Assembly (NCBI GenBank): GCA_964636985.1
Contig: CAZWSX010000028.1
Span: forward strand, 1 to 64,000
Origin: CAZWSX01 sp964636985
GTDB taxonomy: Bacteria > Planctomycetota > Planctomycetia > Pirellulales > Pirellulaceae
Length of the DNA stretch: 64,000 nucleotides
Direction of reading: 5' to 3'
Shown here: positions 35,152 through 45,079 of the stretch, piece after piece
Layout: every line of letters starts with the position of its first letter
Position numbering within the stretch: the stretch's first letter is position 1
Notes under the pieces: model-generated
Told to the model about the DNA's origin: nothing
Databases searched by the model: none
What the model saw: the letters and a program-made list of their open reading frames with translations, nothing else
Translations under genes and position numbers: made by a program

Positions 35152-36663
35152 ATGCGAAAAATCGCTTTGCTCGCTCTCGTTCTCTTGGCTGTGGCTGGTT
35201 CAACATTCGCCCGTGCCGATGGACCGGCCCGCTCCGGCAAACTCTCGTTCGGGTGGGCGCACGAAAGCATCATTCCCGGCAAACCAGTCGCCGTAGGTGG
35301 CCAATACCACACTCGCATTTCAGGCGAAGTGCTTGACCCGCTCACGGTGACCGCACTCGCCATCGAAACGCGCGACGATACGGGCGCAATCGATCAAGCC
35401 GTGTGGGTCTCGTGCGACCTGGTCGCCATTCGCTCGAAAACGGTCGCTGGCGTCCGTAAACGCGTGGCGGCCGAAGTTCCTGACCTCGATCTGCGAAAGA
35501 TCATCGTCTCGGCCACGCACACGCACACGGCTCCGGCCATCACCGACGAAAACGAAACCGACTTCCATCCATACGACTTCGTCGGTAGTTGGGCGTACCG
35601 CATCCCCGCCGATCAAACGGGAGTGATGCGGCCGCTGGAGTATCTCGATTTTCTCGAGCAGCAAATCGCCAAGGCAGTCGTCGCCGCCTGGAAATCGCGC
35701 AAGCCCGGCGAGTTCAGCCATGCGCTGGGGCACGCTTCGATCGCCCGCAACCGCCGCGCGGTCTACTTCGACGGAACGACGCGAATGTATGGCGATACCA
35801 AGGACCCTGGCTTTTCCCATTTGGAGGGAACCTCGGACGACTCAATCGACCTCTTGTGCTTCGCCCGAGACGGAAAGGTGATCGGAATGGCGATCACCGT
35901 CTATTGCCCCTCGCAGCAAACCGAAGGTCTGAATGCTCTCTCGGCCGACTTCTGGCACGAGACCCGCGCGTTGCTCAAAGAAAAATACTCGCCCGAGCTA
36001 TTCGTGCTTGGCTTAACCGGGGCCGCAGGCGATCAGTCGCCGCACATCCAAATTGACAAGGCCGCCGCGAACGACATGCTCGCCCGCGAGAAGCGAACGG
36101 GGCGGCAGGAAACGGCCCGCCGAATTGGCCGCGCGATCGACGACGTGATCGACGTCGCCAAAGCGTCGCTGCGATCGGATGTCCAGTTCGAGCATCGTGT
36201 CGAGGACATGAAGCTGCCCGTATGGCAAGTGCCGAACGAGCGTTTCCAAAAAGCGACCCAAATCTACGAAGAAGGAAAGGACCAGCTTGAGAAGCTCGCC
36301 AGCCCGCAATACATCGAATGGCGAGTGAGCCGGACGATGCTCGCGCGGCATAAGCTCCAACAGACTGATCCCTTCTACATGACGGAAATCCACGCCCTGC
36401 GGCTGAACGACCTCGCCATGGCAACCAATCCCTTTGAGTTGTTCACCGACTACGGCCTGCGTATGAAGGCTCGTAGCCCTGCGACTCAAACGTCGATTGT
36501 CCAGCTGACGTCGGATTGCGCGGCGTATTTGCCTACCGAGCGAGCTGTCGCCGGAGGCGGTTACAGCGGTCGCATCGACGACGGAGTCGTTGGACCGGAG
36601 GGAGGACGCGTTCTCGTCGAAGAAACCAGCCGCATGATCCGAGAAATGTGGCCGGCGAAATAG
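35152..36663 (+). CDS. Secreted neutral/alkaline ceramidase-like hydrolase
   Basis: 503 residues. A signal peptide covers about 1-22. The N-terminal catalytic fold of the ceramidase superfamily is recognisable: WVSCDLVAIRS, the zinc-binding SATHTHTAP (His123, His125), and GAAGDQSPH, the counterpart of the GDVSPN motif. The family hydrolyses N-acyl linkages of ceramides; in planctomycetes many copies have other, unknown substrates. The C-terminal Ig-like domain of ceramidases is missing. ATG 35152 (SD AGGA) is preferred to the upstream frame. It converges with the PQQ gene with a 6-base gap. Confidence 0.85.
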   Translation: MRKIALLALVLLAVAGSTFARADGPARSGKLSFGWAHESIIPGKPVAVGGQYHTRISGEVLDPLTVTALAIETRDDTGAIDQAVWVSCDLVAIRSKTVAGVRKRVAAEVPDLDLRKIIVSATHTHTAPAITDENETDFHPYDFVGSWAYRIPADQTGVMRPLEYLDFLEQQIAKAVVAAWKSRKPGEFSHALGHASIARNRRAVYFDGTTRMYGDTKDPGFSHLEGTSDDSIDLLCFARDGKVIGMAITVYCPSQQTEGLNALSADFWHETRALLKEKYSPELFVLGLTGAAGDQSPHIQIDKAAANDMLAREKRTGRQETARRIGRAIDDVIDVAKASLRSDVQFEHRVEDMKLPVWQVPNERFQKATQIYEEGKDQLEKLASPQYIEWRVSRTMLARHKLQQTDPFYMTEIHALRLNDLAMATNPFELFTDYGLRMKARSPATQTSIVQLTSDCAAYLPTERAVAGGGYSGRIDDGVVGPEGGRVLVEETSRMIREMWPAK

Positions 36664-36669
36664 TCGCAA

Positions 36670-39600
36670 TTACAACTGCAAATCCACGTTCTTCCAATAG
36701 ACCAGCGCGTGTTCCTGTCCCGCGCTCGGCGTGGCGACAATGGTCACCACGCCCTCCTTGCCTGCGAACGACGAGAGATCAACGGAGATGTTTTTCCAAC
36801 GCTCGTTCGGCGACTTTTCGTCGTACGATTGGCTGGAAACCACCTGGTCGTTGAAACGGACTTCGAGCGACCATTTGCTGTTGGCTTCGTCGCCGACTTG
36901 CAGTTTGAGCTGCGCCGGGCCAGCGGCCGGCACGCTTACAGGGCGATAGAGCGTGATCGGTTCATTGCCGCGAGCCCGAATGCCTAGCACTTTGGTTTCT
37001 CCGTGGGCGTCGATCATGAGCCCACTGGGGTTGGCGTCGTGCATGGATGCCAAGGTCCACCCCGGCGCGACCACGTTCAGTGCTCGCCACCATTCCGGCT
37101 TGAGATGATTGATATACGGCGCGCGGTATTGAGCGGAAGCCAGCACACCGCCTGCTTGCGGTGCGAGTTCGACGATCGCCCGCTGCGGATTGCGATCGGT
37201 GGCGAACGTCGCCAGCCACTTGTCGCCGACTTGGAATGGCTGCGAGAGCCGCAGGTCGTCCCCTTCGGAACTTTCGATGGCGTTTTCGCCGACGATTTCA
37301 CCCCGCGCTGCATCAATCCACAGCATTCCTAGTTTGTGGCGGAGCTGATGCCGATCTTGAAAGCGCCGAACGCCGACGGCGATCTTTCCTTCGCCTAAGA
37401 TCGCGTTGTCGAGCAACTGGTTATGCGCGAGCGAGTGGCTGGTATCGGCCAGATCGGGCAAGGCCAACCGCCACTGCAGACTGCCATCCTTCAAGTCGAG
37501 CGAGGCTAGCGCATCGCGGCAGGCGATCACACACAGACCCTCGTGGATGCCGACGATGCGGCAGACGTCGGGCCAGCAGCGCTGCCAAATCTTGGTGCCG
37601 CTTGAAGCATCGAGACAATCAATCGAGGGCGAGCCTGGCTGCACCACCAGCACGTGCTTGCCAGTGACTACCGGTGGGGCGAAATGCTGGCGGACTGCAT
37701 AGCCATCGGCTTCGCTGGGGATGTATTCGTTGCGGCGGACCCAGCAAAGGTGGCCATCGAAGTCGCAGCCCAGCGTCGCGCCCGACAGGGCGACGACCAA
37801 CCGGTCGCCCGTCGCGGTGACCTCCGCGCATTTGCGTTCGAACCAATTCTCCTGCAGCACGAGCAGGTTCGATTCTTTCCGTCGCTCCCCGGTCAGCGCG
37901 TCCCATTCGACCAGCGAGAGCTGATTCGGGTGGTTGCTGTTGCGAGAAACCATCAAGCCATACACGCGTCCGTCGCGAACAAGCGGATCGCTCGCCAGCC
38001 AATCCTTTTCTTCGCCGCAGGCTCGCCAAACCAGCTTACCGGTCACCTTGTCCCAGCAACAAAGCGTCGGCGATTTGCCAATCAACTGGCGGGCCCAGAT
38101 GTGCGCTGGCCCGAGCGTCGGCCGCATGGGAATGAGCGCCCACTCTTGACCGCGCATTGGTTCGCCAGGCGGTGCTTCGGCTTGCCAGGCTTTTTTCCAT
38201 TCCGTGGCACTCCATCGCGAAAGACCAAAGCGGTTGTGCAGATAGAACTCGCTCCCTTCGGCGTTTTTGTCGACCACCACGGCCATCTGGCGAGCGGCCC
38301 AATCGATTTGCCACTGGTAGATGAAGCGCGCCCCTTCCTGATCGGGTGCGTTCCCAAAGGGGCCATCGAAAGTGGCGCGGGTCTCGATTTTAAAATGCGA
38401 GATGGGCGGAACCGCTCCCGCCGCGGCGGGTCGACTCTCGGTCGCTTGCCGAGCCGTTCCCAGCTGGCGAAGCACGTCTTCGAACGCCGCGCCATCCATG
38501 CGACGGCTTCCCAATTCGACGGGCGTCGGTGCCGCCTCGGCAACATAGTTGCCACGAAGGCTTTGTCCCAACCGGCTCTTCGCGTTGGATTGCAATCGGA
38601 TGGTATCGACCGCGCTGGAATCGCGCTCGGCAATCGCGTCGGCGACTCGCCGAGCCTGATCGAAATAAGCGCTCGCCAATTCGAATCGCCCGCGCGTCAG
38701 TTCGCTGTCGCCTAACCAAGTTAGCCCTTCGACCGCTGCGGGGACATCGCCGAAAACGCCGGCGGACAACGCTACCGCGGCCGCGTCTCCTCGTTGAATG
38801 GCCGCACGAACGCGGATATCGGCGCGAGCTTCTTCACCATGCAACGCCTCCCGCATGCCGGGCACGCGATCCAACTCGCCACGCCAGGCGTCGACAAGCC
38901 CCAGCACCAGGTCCGGGTCGTGTTTCGAGACAATCAATTCTCGCGATCCGCGCGAGCGATCGAGCATCAGCCGCGCGGCGCCGACGAAATCGTTTCCGTC
39001 GATCAGGCCGACCACTTCGGACCAAGTGTCGTAGGCGCTTTTCGACGCTGGGTCGGCGTACATTGGCTTGGCGTCGCTGCGCAGCAGACGCGTGGGACCA
39101 TAAGGGCCGGGGCGGGCCGATCCGCGGCTGCGCATCTCGGCCCAATCGAGCAGCGGATTCTGCGGATGCCAGCGGAACATGCGGATCGCGTCGACAAACT
39201 CGTCGACCTGCTCCATGTCCTGCCGCACCACCAAGGCTTTGAGCATGTTCGTTTCATGCTGGATGTGCTCGTTCTGATCCGACCGCGTCGCCATCGCCAG
39301 CGGCGTCGCCAAACTCTGGTCGCGCAAGGTCACATAGTTGTGAACGTCGAACTCCTGATCGGCCTCGGCCAGCAGTTGGCTGGTCTGCGTGAACCATTGC
39401 CGCGGATAATTGGGCGAGAAGAGCGATGCCGCCGCCAGCAACTCGTTGCGAGTCTGAATCGAGACGGGTTCGTCCGCCGAGGGACTGCAAACATCCGTCA
39501 GCAACAGACGCATGATCTCGATCGACAATTCACGATTCACACCTCCGGCGAGCGAACGCACTGCGCAAGCTCGGCGCCATTTGGTCCACGAGACGTCAGC

Positions 39601-41487
39601 CGGCTTGCTCTTAAGCGCCTCGGTAATCCAGGCTCCAACCGTTTGCGCATTGATTGCCGGTACGCGATGGACGATGTCCAAAGCGACAATCCCTGCCAGA
39701 CCCGCGACAGGCCGTCGAACGATCGACTTGACGACCGGCGCCGACGCGGGCCGCTCACCCACAGTCATTAGTCCAATACCCGCGACCTTGCCAAGTCGCA
39801 TGGGAATGAGCGGATCGCCCGCGCCCCAATGCTTACCGTCGGAACTGCTCCACCACGAGAACCCGCTGCACGCCGGCACAATCCGCAGCCAGATGTCGCC
39901 AGCGGCGTACATCGATGGCCCTTCCATCGGCGGCGGAGCTTGTACCTCGATCGTTTCGTCGAGGCCGCGCGTCTGTAGCACCATCTGTTGGTCGCGCTGA
40001 TTGACGAAGCACCGCACGGTTGTTTGGGTCAGTTCCCACGGTTCGCCGTCACCGTCGACCATCGCCAGGCCAGTCCCAGGCGCCACGTTCTGCAAGTGGA
40101 GCACGATCTCCTCGGGTACTACCGGCTTCCAATCGAACCAGGCAATGTTCACTCCCTTGCGGCCGCGAGCATCGAGTTCGACGCTGCCATCGTCTTGCCG
40201 CTTAAGCGCCGCACCGGACTGAAACCGCGTCTTCCAAGCGAGATCGGCCGGACGCACGTTCACTTCGGGAAAGCGCTCGTCCTCGCGAAAAATGTTTGTC
40301 CTCGCGATCCACTCCGGTGGTGGCTGTTCGCCGTAGCGGGCGAGCTCGATCCCCAGGATCGCCAGATCGCCGTCGATCACTACCTCGGGCGGCACATCGC
40401 TCGCCATGGCCGGAGCTGACGTGAGGAGCACGTTGCAGCGCCACAGTTGCCATTCGTCTGCCGAGTGGTAGAGCGTGAACGTCGCCATCGGTGCGACTTC
40501 CGCCCGCCAGGAGCGATATTCATCGGAGCCGGCATGCTGCCACTTGTCGGGCACCGCTTGCCCAGGCGCGCGATGAGTTGCATACGCGGCAATGCGATCG
40601 TTCTGGTTGGGGTAGTAGTAAAACGAAGCTCCCACGTCCCCCTGAAAAACATGCCACCGCAGCTGCCGCACGTTAGCGACTCGCAGTCGCAAGGCCGCTC
40701 CGACAGGAACCGGCGGAATGAGCTTCGCCACTCCCTTCATGCCGCCTGACTTATTGGGGTGGACGTTCTCGGTCGTGAACGCGAGGGTCTGCCCCGGCGC
40801 CGCGACAAACCACTTCGCCAGGTCTTGTTGGCTGGGCCGCTGCTGATCGACAAAGTCGCGCAGCGCATCGGCGCGAAAAGCAGGCAGCTGTTTGTCGTCG
40901 AGGGCGAAGACGGGCTTCCAAGGTCCATCGGGAACGGCCGGTCCACTCGCTTCCGCAACGGGTTGCGCCGGTGACGCATCGGGTGTCTTCGCGGGCGGAG
41001 CCACCGACGACTCCGCGGCGGGCTTGTCCCTGGCGTGATCGACCCCGGGTGGAACTACATCTGCGGACGCCGTTTCTGACGGGTGCTCGTCCGCCTTCTT
41101 CTGAGCCTCTTTTTCCTTATCGCTCACCTTCTCATTCGAGGCAACCTCCTTGGCCCCGTTGTCGACAATCGATCGCCCCGTCGCAAACAAGATCGCGACG
41201 AGCAGCGCGATCAGCGGAATCGCAATCAGGGCCGCGACCAGCGTCGTTACGCCAGCCCACCACTGCATTTGTCGTTTCTTAGCCCACGTGACAATTGCTT
41301 TTGGATCGACCGGCTCCGGCCCCAAAGCCTGCGCCAGGTAGGCCTCCATTTGGAGCGTGTGCAGAAGAGCGGTCCGCAGCGATTCCGATTCCCGCAAGCG
41401 GATGCGAAGTTGCCGGATCTCTTCCGGCGAAAGATCGTGCGGCGATTTCGATTGGACGAGCGCAATTAACTGTTCGTCGCTCAGCAT
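36670..41487 (-). CDS. Giant PQQ-like propeller membrane protein, ECF sigma-linked
   Basis: 1605 residues. A short cytoplasmic N-terminus (about 1-75), with a helical segment like that of anti-sigma-type proteins, precedes one transmembrane helix (about 77-105). A charged Ala/Glu/Pro linker follows. The extracytoplasmic part contains a beta-rich region (about 220-600), a helical repeat region (about 600-1100), and PQQ/quinoprotein-like blades (about 1130-1450: WDKVTGKLVWRA, LDASSGTKIWQR, LDLKDGSLQWRL). A C-terminal sandwich domain resembles carbohydrate-binding modules. The sigma-factor gene lies 69 bases upstream on the same strand. This pairing, common in planctomycetes, suggests it senses the envelope and controls the sigma factor. 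Confidence 0.82.
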   Translation of the reverse strand: MLSDEQLIALVQSKSPHDLSPEEIRQLRIRLRESESLRTALLHTLQMEAYLAQALGPEPVDPKAIVTWAKKRQMQWWAGVTTLVAALIAIPLIALLVAILFATGRSIVDNGAKEVASNEKVSDKEKEAQKKADEHPSETASADVVPPGVDHARDKPAAESSVAPPAKTPDASPAQPVAEASGPAVPDGPWKPVFALDDKQLPAFRADALRDFVDQQRPSQQDLAKWFVAAPGQTLAFTTENVHPNKSGGMKGVAKLIPPVPVGAALRLRVANVRQLRWHVFQGDVGASFYYYPNQNDRIAAYATHRAPGQAVPDKWQHAGSDEYRSWRAEVAPMATFTLYHSADEWQLWRCNVLLTSAPAMASDVPPEVVIDGDLAILGIELARYGEQPPPEWIARTNIFREDERFPEVNVRPADLAWKTRFQSGAALKRQDDGSVELDARGRKGVNIAWFDWKPVVPEEIVLHLQNVAPGTGLAMVDGDGEPWELTQTTVRCFVNQRDQQMVLQTRGLDETIEVQAPPPMEGPSMYAAGDIWLRIVPACSGFSWWSSSDGKHWGAGDPLIPMRLGKVAGIGLMTVGERPASAPVVKSIVRRPVAGLAGIVALDIVHRVPAINAQTVGAWITEALKSKPADVSWTKWRRACAVRSLAGGVNRELSIEIMRLLLTDVCSPSADEPVSIQTRNELLAAASLFSPNYPRQWFTQTSQLLAEADQEFDVHNYVTLRDQSLATPLAMATRSDQNEHIQHETNMLKALVVRQDMEQVDEFVDAIRMFRWHPQNPLLDWAEMRSRGSARPGPYGPTRLLRSDAKPMYADPASKSAYDTWSEVVGLIDGNDFVGAARLMLDRSRGSRELIVSKHDPDLVLGLVDAWRGELDRVPGMREALHGEEARADIRVRAAIQRGDAAAVALSAGVFGDVPAAVEGLTWLGDSELTRGRFELASAYFDQARRVADAIAERDSSAVDTIRLQSNAKSRLGQSLRGNYVAEAAPTPVELGSRRMDGAAFEDVLRQLGTARQATESRPAAAGAVPPISHFKIETRATFDGPFGNAPDQEGARFIYQWQIDWAARQMAVVVDKNAEGSEFYLHNRFGLSRWSATEWKKAWQAEAPPGEPMRGQEWALIPMRPTLGPAHIWARQLIGKSPTLCCWDKVTGKLVWRACGEEKDWLASDPLVRDGRVYGLMVSRNSNHPNQLSLVEWDALTGERRKESNLLVLQENWFERKCAEVTATGDRLVVALSGATLGCDFDGHLCWVRRNEYIPSEADGYAVRQHFAPPVVTGKHVLVVQPGSPSIDCLDASSGTKIWQRCWPDVCRIVGIHEGLCVIACRDALASLDLKDGSLQWRLALPDLADTSHSLAHNQLLDNAILGEGKIAVGVRRFQDRHQLRHKLGMLWIDAARGEIVGENAIESSEGDDLRLSQPFQVGDKWLATFATDRNPQRAIVELAPQAGGVLASAQYRAPYINHLKPEWWRALNVVAPGWTLASMHDANPSGLMIDAHGETKVLGIRARGNEPITLYRPVSVPAAGPAQLKLQVGDEANSKWSLEVRFNDQVVSSQSYDEKSPNERWKNISVDLSSFAGKEGVVTIVATPSAGQEHALVYWKNVDLQL

Positions 41488-41555
41488 TCCTAACCTTTCG
41501 ACGACCGATCAGCGCCGCCCCCGTGTCGTTTAATTACTAGCCGGATAGAAAAGGG

Positions 41556-42188
41556 TTACGTCTTGCCGGTGGGCAGCTTCCGCTCCAGGCAATTCCGAAG
41601 CGCCTGGCGGGCACGATGGATGAGTAGCTTGATGGCCCCTTCGCTTCGGCTGAGCTTGGTGCCGATATCGGCCAACCGCATCTGGCCCCGGTAGTGCAGG
41701 TTGATGGCGTCTCGCGCACTGGGGCCGAGCGATTCCATGCACTTGGGCAATGCTTCGATCGCCTCGTAGTGGTCGTCGACCGTCGAGGGCGTTACGCAGT
41801 CGTCGAGTTCCAGGCACATCTCAGTCCAGGCCGTTTCCTTCCGTCGCGACAGCTTTCGCGCGTGTTCCCGCAGGCGATTCCGGGCGATCCCCAGCAGCCA
41901 CGAGATGGCCGACTCGGCCCGATCGAGCTTCGCCCGCCCTTCGTAGAAACGTAGAAAGACGTCCTGGCAAAGATCGTCGGCCTCGGTGGGGTCGATCATC
42001 CGTGACCGCAGGTAGGCGTAGACGCTTTTCTGGTGTCGGTCGACGGCCGTGGCGAAGGCCCGCTCGTCGCCCGCCTGGATGGCAAGCAGCAACCGCTTTT
42101 CCGGATCGAGCCGAGGAGAAGGCTCGCGCGTGAGGGCGAGACTGCCCCCTAGCGCCAATTTCCCGGCAAATTCGCCTGCTGCACTCAT
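41556..42188 (-). CDS. ECF-type RNA polymerase sigma factor
   Basis: 210 residues with the two ECF regions. Region 2 is at about 45-115 (TEADDLCQDVFLRFYE) and region 4 at about 145-205 (SARDAINLHYRGQMRLADIG ... GAIKLLIHRARQALR). It directs RNA polymerase to a small regulon. Its N-terminal 30 residues are extra. It shares an operon with the giant PQQ membrane protein, a likely regulator. Its own promoter was not identified. Confidence 0.94.
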   Translation of the reverse strand: MSAAGEFAGKLALGGSLALTREPSPRLDPEKRLLLAIQAGDERAFATAVDRHQKSVYAYLRSRMIDPTEADDLCQDVFLRFYEGRAKLDRAESAISWLLGIARNRLREHARKLSRRKETAWTEMCLELDDCVTPSTVDDHYEAIEALPKCMESLGPSARDAINLHYRGQMRLADIGTKLSRSEGAIKLLIHRARQALRNCLERKLPTGKT

Positions 42189-42573
42189 GTTGCCAACTCC
42201 TGCGGTCGCCTAAGCGACCACACCACTCCTGACGACAATTCCTAGACCTAAAGCATAATCGTGAACCGATCCAAACCGCAAACAGTTGTGGCGGTTTCTG
42301 GATGCACAGCCGACATTTCTAACGGCGGCGGACAGGTTGTTGTACTCAGGGAAGTGACCCCATGAGTCATGGTCGCGAGTTGCCGCGGCGTTACGCCAGA
42401 CAACGGACAAATCCGCACGTTAGGTGTTTTCCCTTGCACTAGCTTGCAATCTCAACTTTCGCGCCCGACAATGCGGCCAAAACGCATAGGGTTCGTTTGT
42501 ATACTTACCCGCCGAATTGACTCGGCTGCTACGCGTTTTCGATAGTGCGCTTTCGCTCCTGGGCAGGATGTTC
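42189..42573. other. Divergent intergenic region
   Basis: 385 bases between the sigma-factor and comM genes. A -10-like TATACT is at 42500-42505 before comM, with no good -35 partner. A short inverted repeat TTGCA...TGCAA is at 42434-42449. Nothing else is supported, and no RNA gene is visible. Confidence 0.4.
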
Positions 42574-44133
42574 ATGCTTTCGAAGATTCTCACCTTTTCG
42601 CTACTCGGGATCGACGCCTTGTCGGTGGAGGTGGAAGTCGACGTTTCGCACGCCGCCGAGCCCAAGGTTTTTCTCGTCGGGTTGCCCGAAGCGGCCGTGA
42701 AAGAGAGCCTCCACCGCTGCGATCGGGCCATCGTCAATTCCGGCTTCATGCGGGCCCTCGACAAAATTGTCATTAACCTGGCCCCGGCCGAGCTGCCAAA
42801 GAACGCCGCGTCGTTCGATTTGCCAATCACGCTCGGCCTTTTGGCCAGCAGTGGGCAATTCGCCAGCGAACGCTTCGATCAGTACGCGGCGGTGGGTGAA
42901 TTGTCGCTCGAAGGGACTACGCGGCCTGTTCGCGGGGCACTCTCGATGGCGATGTCGGTGTCGGCCGCTAAAAAAACACCGCAAGGCCGGCGTCTGCGCG
43001 GGCTCGTCGTGCCGAAAGAAAATGCCCCCGAAGCCGCCGTCGTCGAGGACGTCGAGGTGATTCCCGTCGGGAGCCTGGCCGAAGCGGTCGGATTTTTCGC
43101 GGGGCAACTCGATATCCAACCCGCCCCGCACAAGATCGGCGAAATCTTCGCAGCCCAAGGGAAATACGACGAGGACTTCGGCGACGTCCGCGGCCAGGAA
43201 ATGGCCAAGCGGGCGATCACCATCGCCGCGGCAGGAAAACACAACCTCCTGATGGTTGGTCCGCCCGGCTCGGGCAAGACGATGCTTGCCCGACGGATTC
43301 CAACCGTGATGCCGACCCTCTCGGCCACCGAGTCGATCGAGACGACGCGGATCTACAGCGTCCTCGGCAGGCTTGCTCCGGGGCAACCGCTGTTGGCTCA
43401 ACGGCCGTTTCGCGCACCGCATCATACGATCAGCGAAGCGGGCCTCGTCGGCGGCGGCAGCATTCCCGCCCCAGGCGAGATCTCGATGAGCCACAACGGG
43501 GTCCTGTTCCTTGACGAGTTGCCCGAGTTCAACCGCCGCACGCTGGAAGTGCTGCGGCAGCCGCTGGAAGACGGCATCGTTACGATCAGCCGCGCGCTTA
43601 CCTCGACGACGTTCCCGGCCGACATGATGCTGGTCACGGCGATGAACCCTTGCCCTTGCGGCTATCGCGGCGACACGCGGCGGCAATGCCAGTGCAACCG
43701 CATCGTCGTCGAGCGTTACGCCGGCAAACTCTCAGGCCCGCTGCTCGACCGGATCGACATCCACATCGAAGTCCCGGCCGTCCCCTTCAAAGAACTCTCG
43801 AGCGAACGCGCCGGCACCAACAGCCAACAAATGCGCGAGCAAGTGATGGTCGCCCGCCAGAAGCAGCAGCAAAGATTCGCCGAATCGAAAACGCGCAACA
43901 ACGCCCGGATGTCGTCGAAGGAACTGCGAACCCACTGTAAGCTCGACAAAACAAGCCAAGACTTGCTCCACCAAAGCGTGAATGAGCTAGGACTGAGCGC
44001 CCGGGCCCACGACAAAGTCCTCAGAGTCGCCCGGACCATTGCTGACCTGGATGGCTCAGACCGGATCGAGCCGATGCACGTGACCGAAGCGATTAATTAC
44101 CGGATTTTGGATCGGAAGATGTGGCTGGGGTGA
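42574..44133 (+). CDS. comM: YifB/ComM-family Mg-chelatase-like AAA+ ATPase
   Basis: 519 residues, the normal ComM/YifB length. An N-terminal Lon-protease-like domain (about 1-180) is followed by an AAA+ domain with Walker A GPPGSGKT (229-236) and Walker B VLFLDELPEF, and the Cys-rich motif CPCGYRGDTRRQCQC. The C-terminal domain (RARTIADLDGS...) is also typical. ComM is a hexameric helicase that promotes branch migration during recombination and natural transformation. ATG 42574 has GGCAGG 6 bases upstream; the alternative ATG 42568 has no gap. Two small unknown genes follow closely. Confidence 0.93.
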   Translation: MLSKILTFSLLGIDALSVEVEVDVSHAAEPKVFLVGLPEAAVKESLHRCDRAIVNSGFMRALDKIVINLAPAELPKNAASFDLPITLGLLASSGQFASERFDQYAAVGELSLEGTTRPVRGALSMAMSVSAAKKTPQGRRLRGLVVPKENAPEAAVVEDVEVIPVGSLAEAVGFFAGQLDIQPAPHKIGEIFAAQGKYDEDFGDVRGQEMAKRAITIAAAGKHNLLMVGPPGSGKTMLARRIPTVMPTLSATESIETTRIYSVLGRLAPGQPLLAQRPFRAPHHTISEAGLVGGGSIPAPGEISMSHNGVLFLDELPEFNRRTLEVLRQPLEDGIVTISRALTSTTFPADMMLVTAMNPCPCGYRGDTRRQCQCNRIVVERYAGKLSGPLLDRIDIHIEVPAVPFKELSSERAGTNSQQMREQVMVARQKQQQRFAESKTRNNARMSSKELRTHCKLDKTSQDLLHQSVNELGLSARAHDKVLRVARTIADLDGSDRIEPMHVTEAINYRILDRKMWLG

Positions 44134-44146
44134 GCGAGGGCCAGCT

Positions 44147-44500
44147 ATGCAACCAGAAGACCGAATCATCGTCGCGATGCCACTTGCGGGCCTATGGGAC
44201 GAAGACGGCGACCTTTCAATAACCAGAAAGCGCGACTTGGGGCGAAAGGAATTGGTCGAATTGCTTCGTAAGGGGCCCGTGCAGTTCGTGGTGGCCAACT
44301 GCGGCGATCGGCCGTTGTGGTTCAACCTAGACATCGCCTATCGACTTTGGAAAAACGAAGTGAAACCTCGACTTGTCGAGCCAAACGAAGCGGCGACGGG
44401 ATTTCGGTTGGAGAACTTTCCGGGCGAGTATTGCTACCTTGCAACGGAGTGGGATCCGTTGAAAGAAACTCCAGTGGTTCTACTCGAGATGTATCATTGA
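44147..44500 (+). CDS. Small protein of unknown function
   Basis: 117 residues, soluble, with no signal or helix. I recognise no domain; the sequence has a balanced composition and aromatic residues at WDEDGD, PLWFN and YRLWKNE. It lies 13 bases after comM and is preceded by a good GAGGG ribosome-binding site, so it probably shares the transcript. The start context GGGCCAGCTATG is repeated exactly at the next gene. Confidence 0.6.
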   Translation: MQPEDRIIVAMPLAGLWDEDGDLSITRKRDLGRKELVELLRKGPVQFVVANCGDRPLWFNLDIAYRLWKNEVKPRLVEPNEAATGFRLENFPGEYCYLATEWDPLKETPVVLLEMYH

Positions 44501-44553
44501 CGCAGCACCCGCTTTAGGAGAATACAATAGGATGCAGACCCAAGGGGCCAGCT

Positions 44554-45054
44554 ATGCCGCGCGTTATCTCTTCGTCGATCACAGTCTTCTACAAGTTCGT
44601 CTTTCCGACAATTTGGCTGGCACCCTTCGCTATCGGCACTTGCGGCCTGTATATCAATGCCGTGATGAACACGAACGCCCAAGCGCGAGGCCAATCGCAA
44701 CTCCTGTGCATTCCATTTACCATGGCACTTTTAGTCGGGGGAGCGTGCTTCTACGAACTCTTCAAGCGACTCAACAAAGTCGCAATCGATCGAGATCACC
44801 TGCTTGTCTGCAACTACTTCAGCGAGTTCGTGGTGCCGCTGAGCGATATTGAGAGCGTGACCGAAATCGTCTGGATCAATATCCATCCCGTCACCATCAG
44901 TTTTAAGACCGAAACGCCGTTCGGTAAGAAGATTGTGTTCATGCCGAAAATGCGGCTGTTCGGCGCATTTCAAACGCACCCAGTCGTCGCAGAACAGCGC
45001 GAGTTGGCCGCGCAGCCAAAACCGCTTGGCTTGGAGTCGTCTCGCGCGGCGTAA
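44554..45054 (+). CDS. Small membrane protein with PH-like domain features
   Basis: 166 residues. Two helices (about 16-36 and 50-70) form an N-terminal hairpin. The remainder (about 75-150) is a beta-rich segment with the pattern DHLLVCNYFSEFVVPLSDIESVTE, resembling the PH-like fold of bacterial PH-domain membrane proteins. The function is unknown. AAGGGG, 6 bases before the ATG, supports the start. It follows the previous small gene by 53 bases. Confidence 0.6.
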   Translation: MPRVISSSITVFYKFVFPTIWLAPFAIGTCGLYINAVMNTNAQARGQSQLLCIPFTMALLVGGACFYELFKRLNKVAIDRDHLLVCNYFSEFVVPLSDIESVTEIVWINIHPVTISFKTETPFGKKIVFMPKMRLFGAFQTHPVVAEQRELAAQPKPLGLESSRAA

Positions 45055-45079
45055 GACAGCAGCTTACGCGCTGCCCACG

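Noticed and set aside
42601..43686. 361-codon minus-strand frame opposite comM
   Set aside because: comM carries all family motifs on the plus strand; the reverse frame has none.
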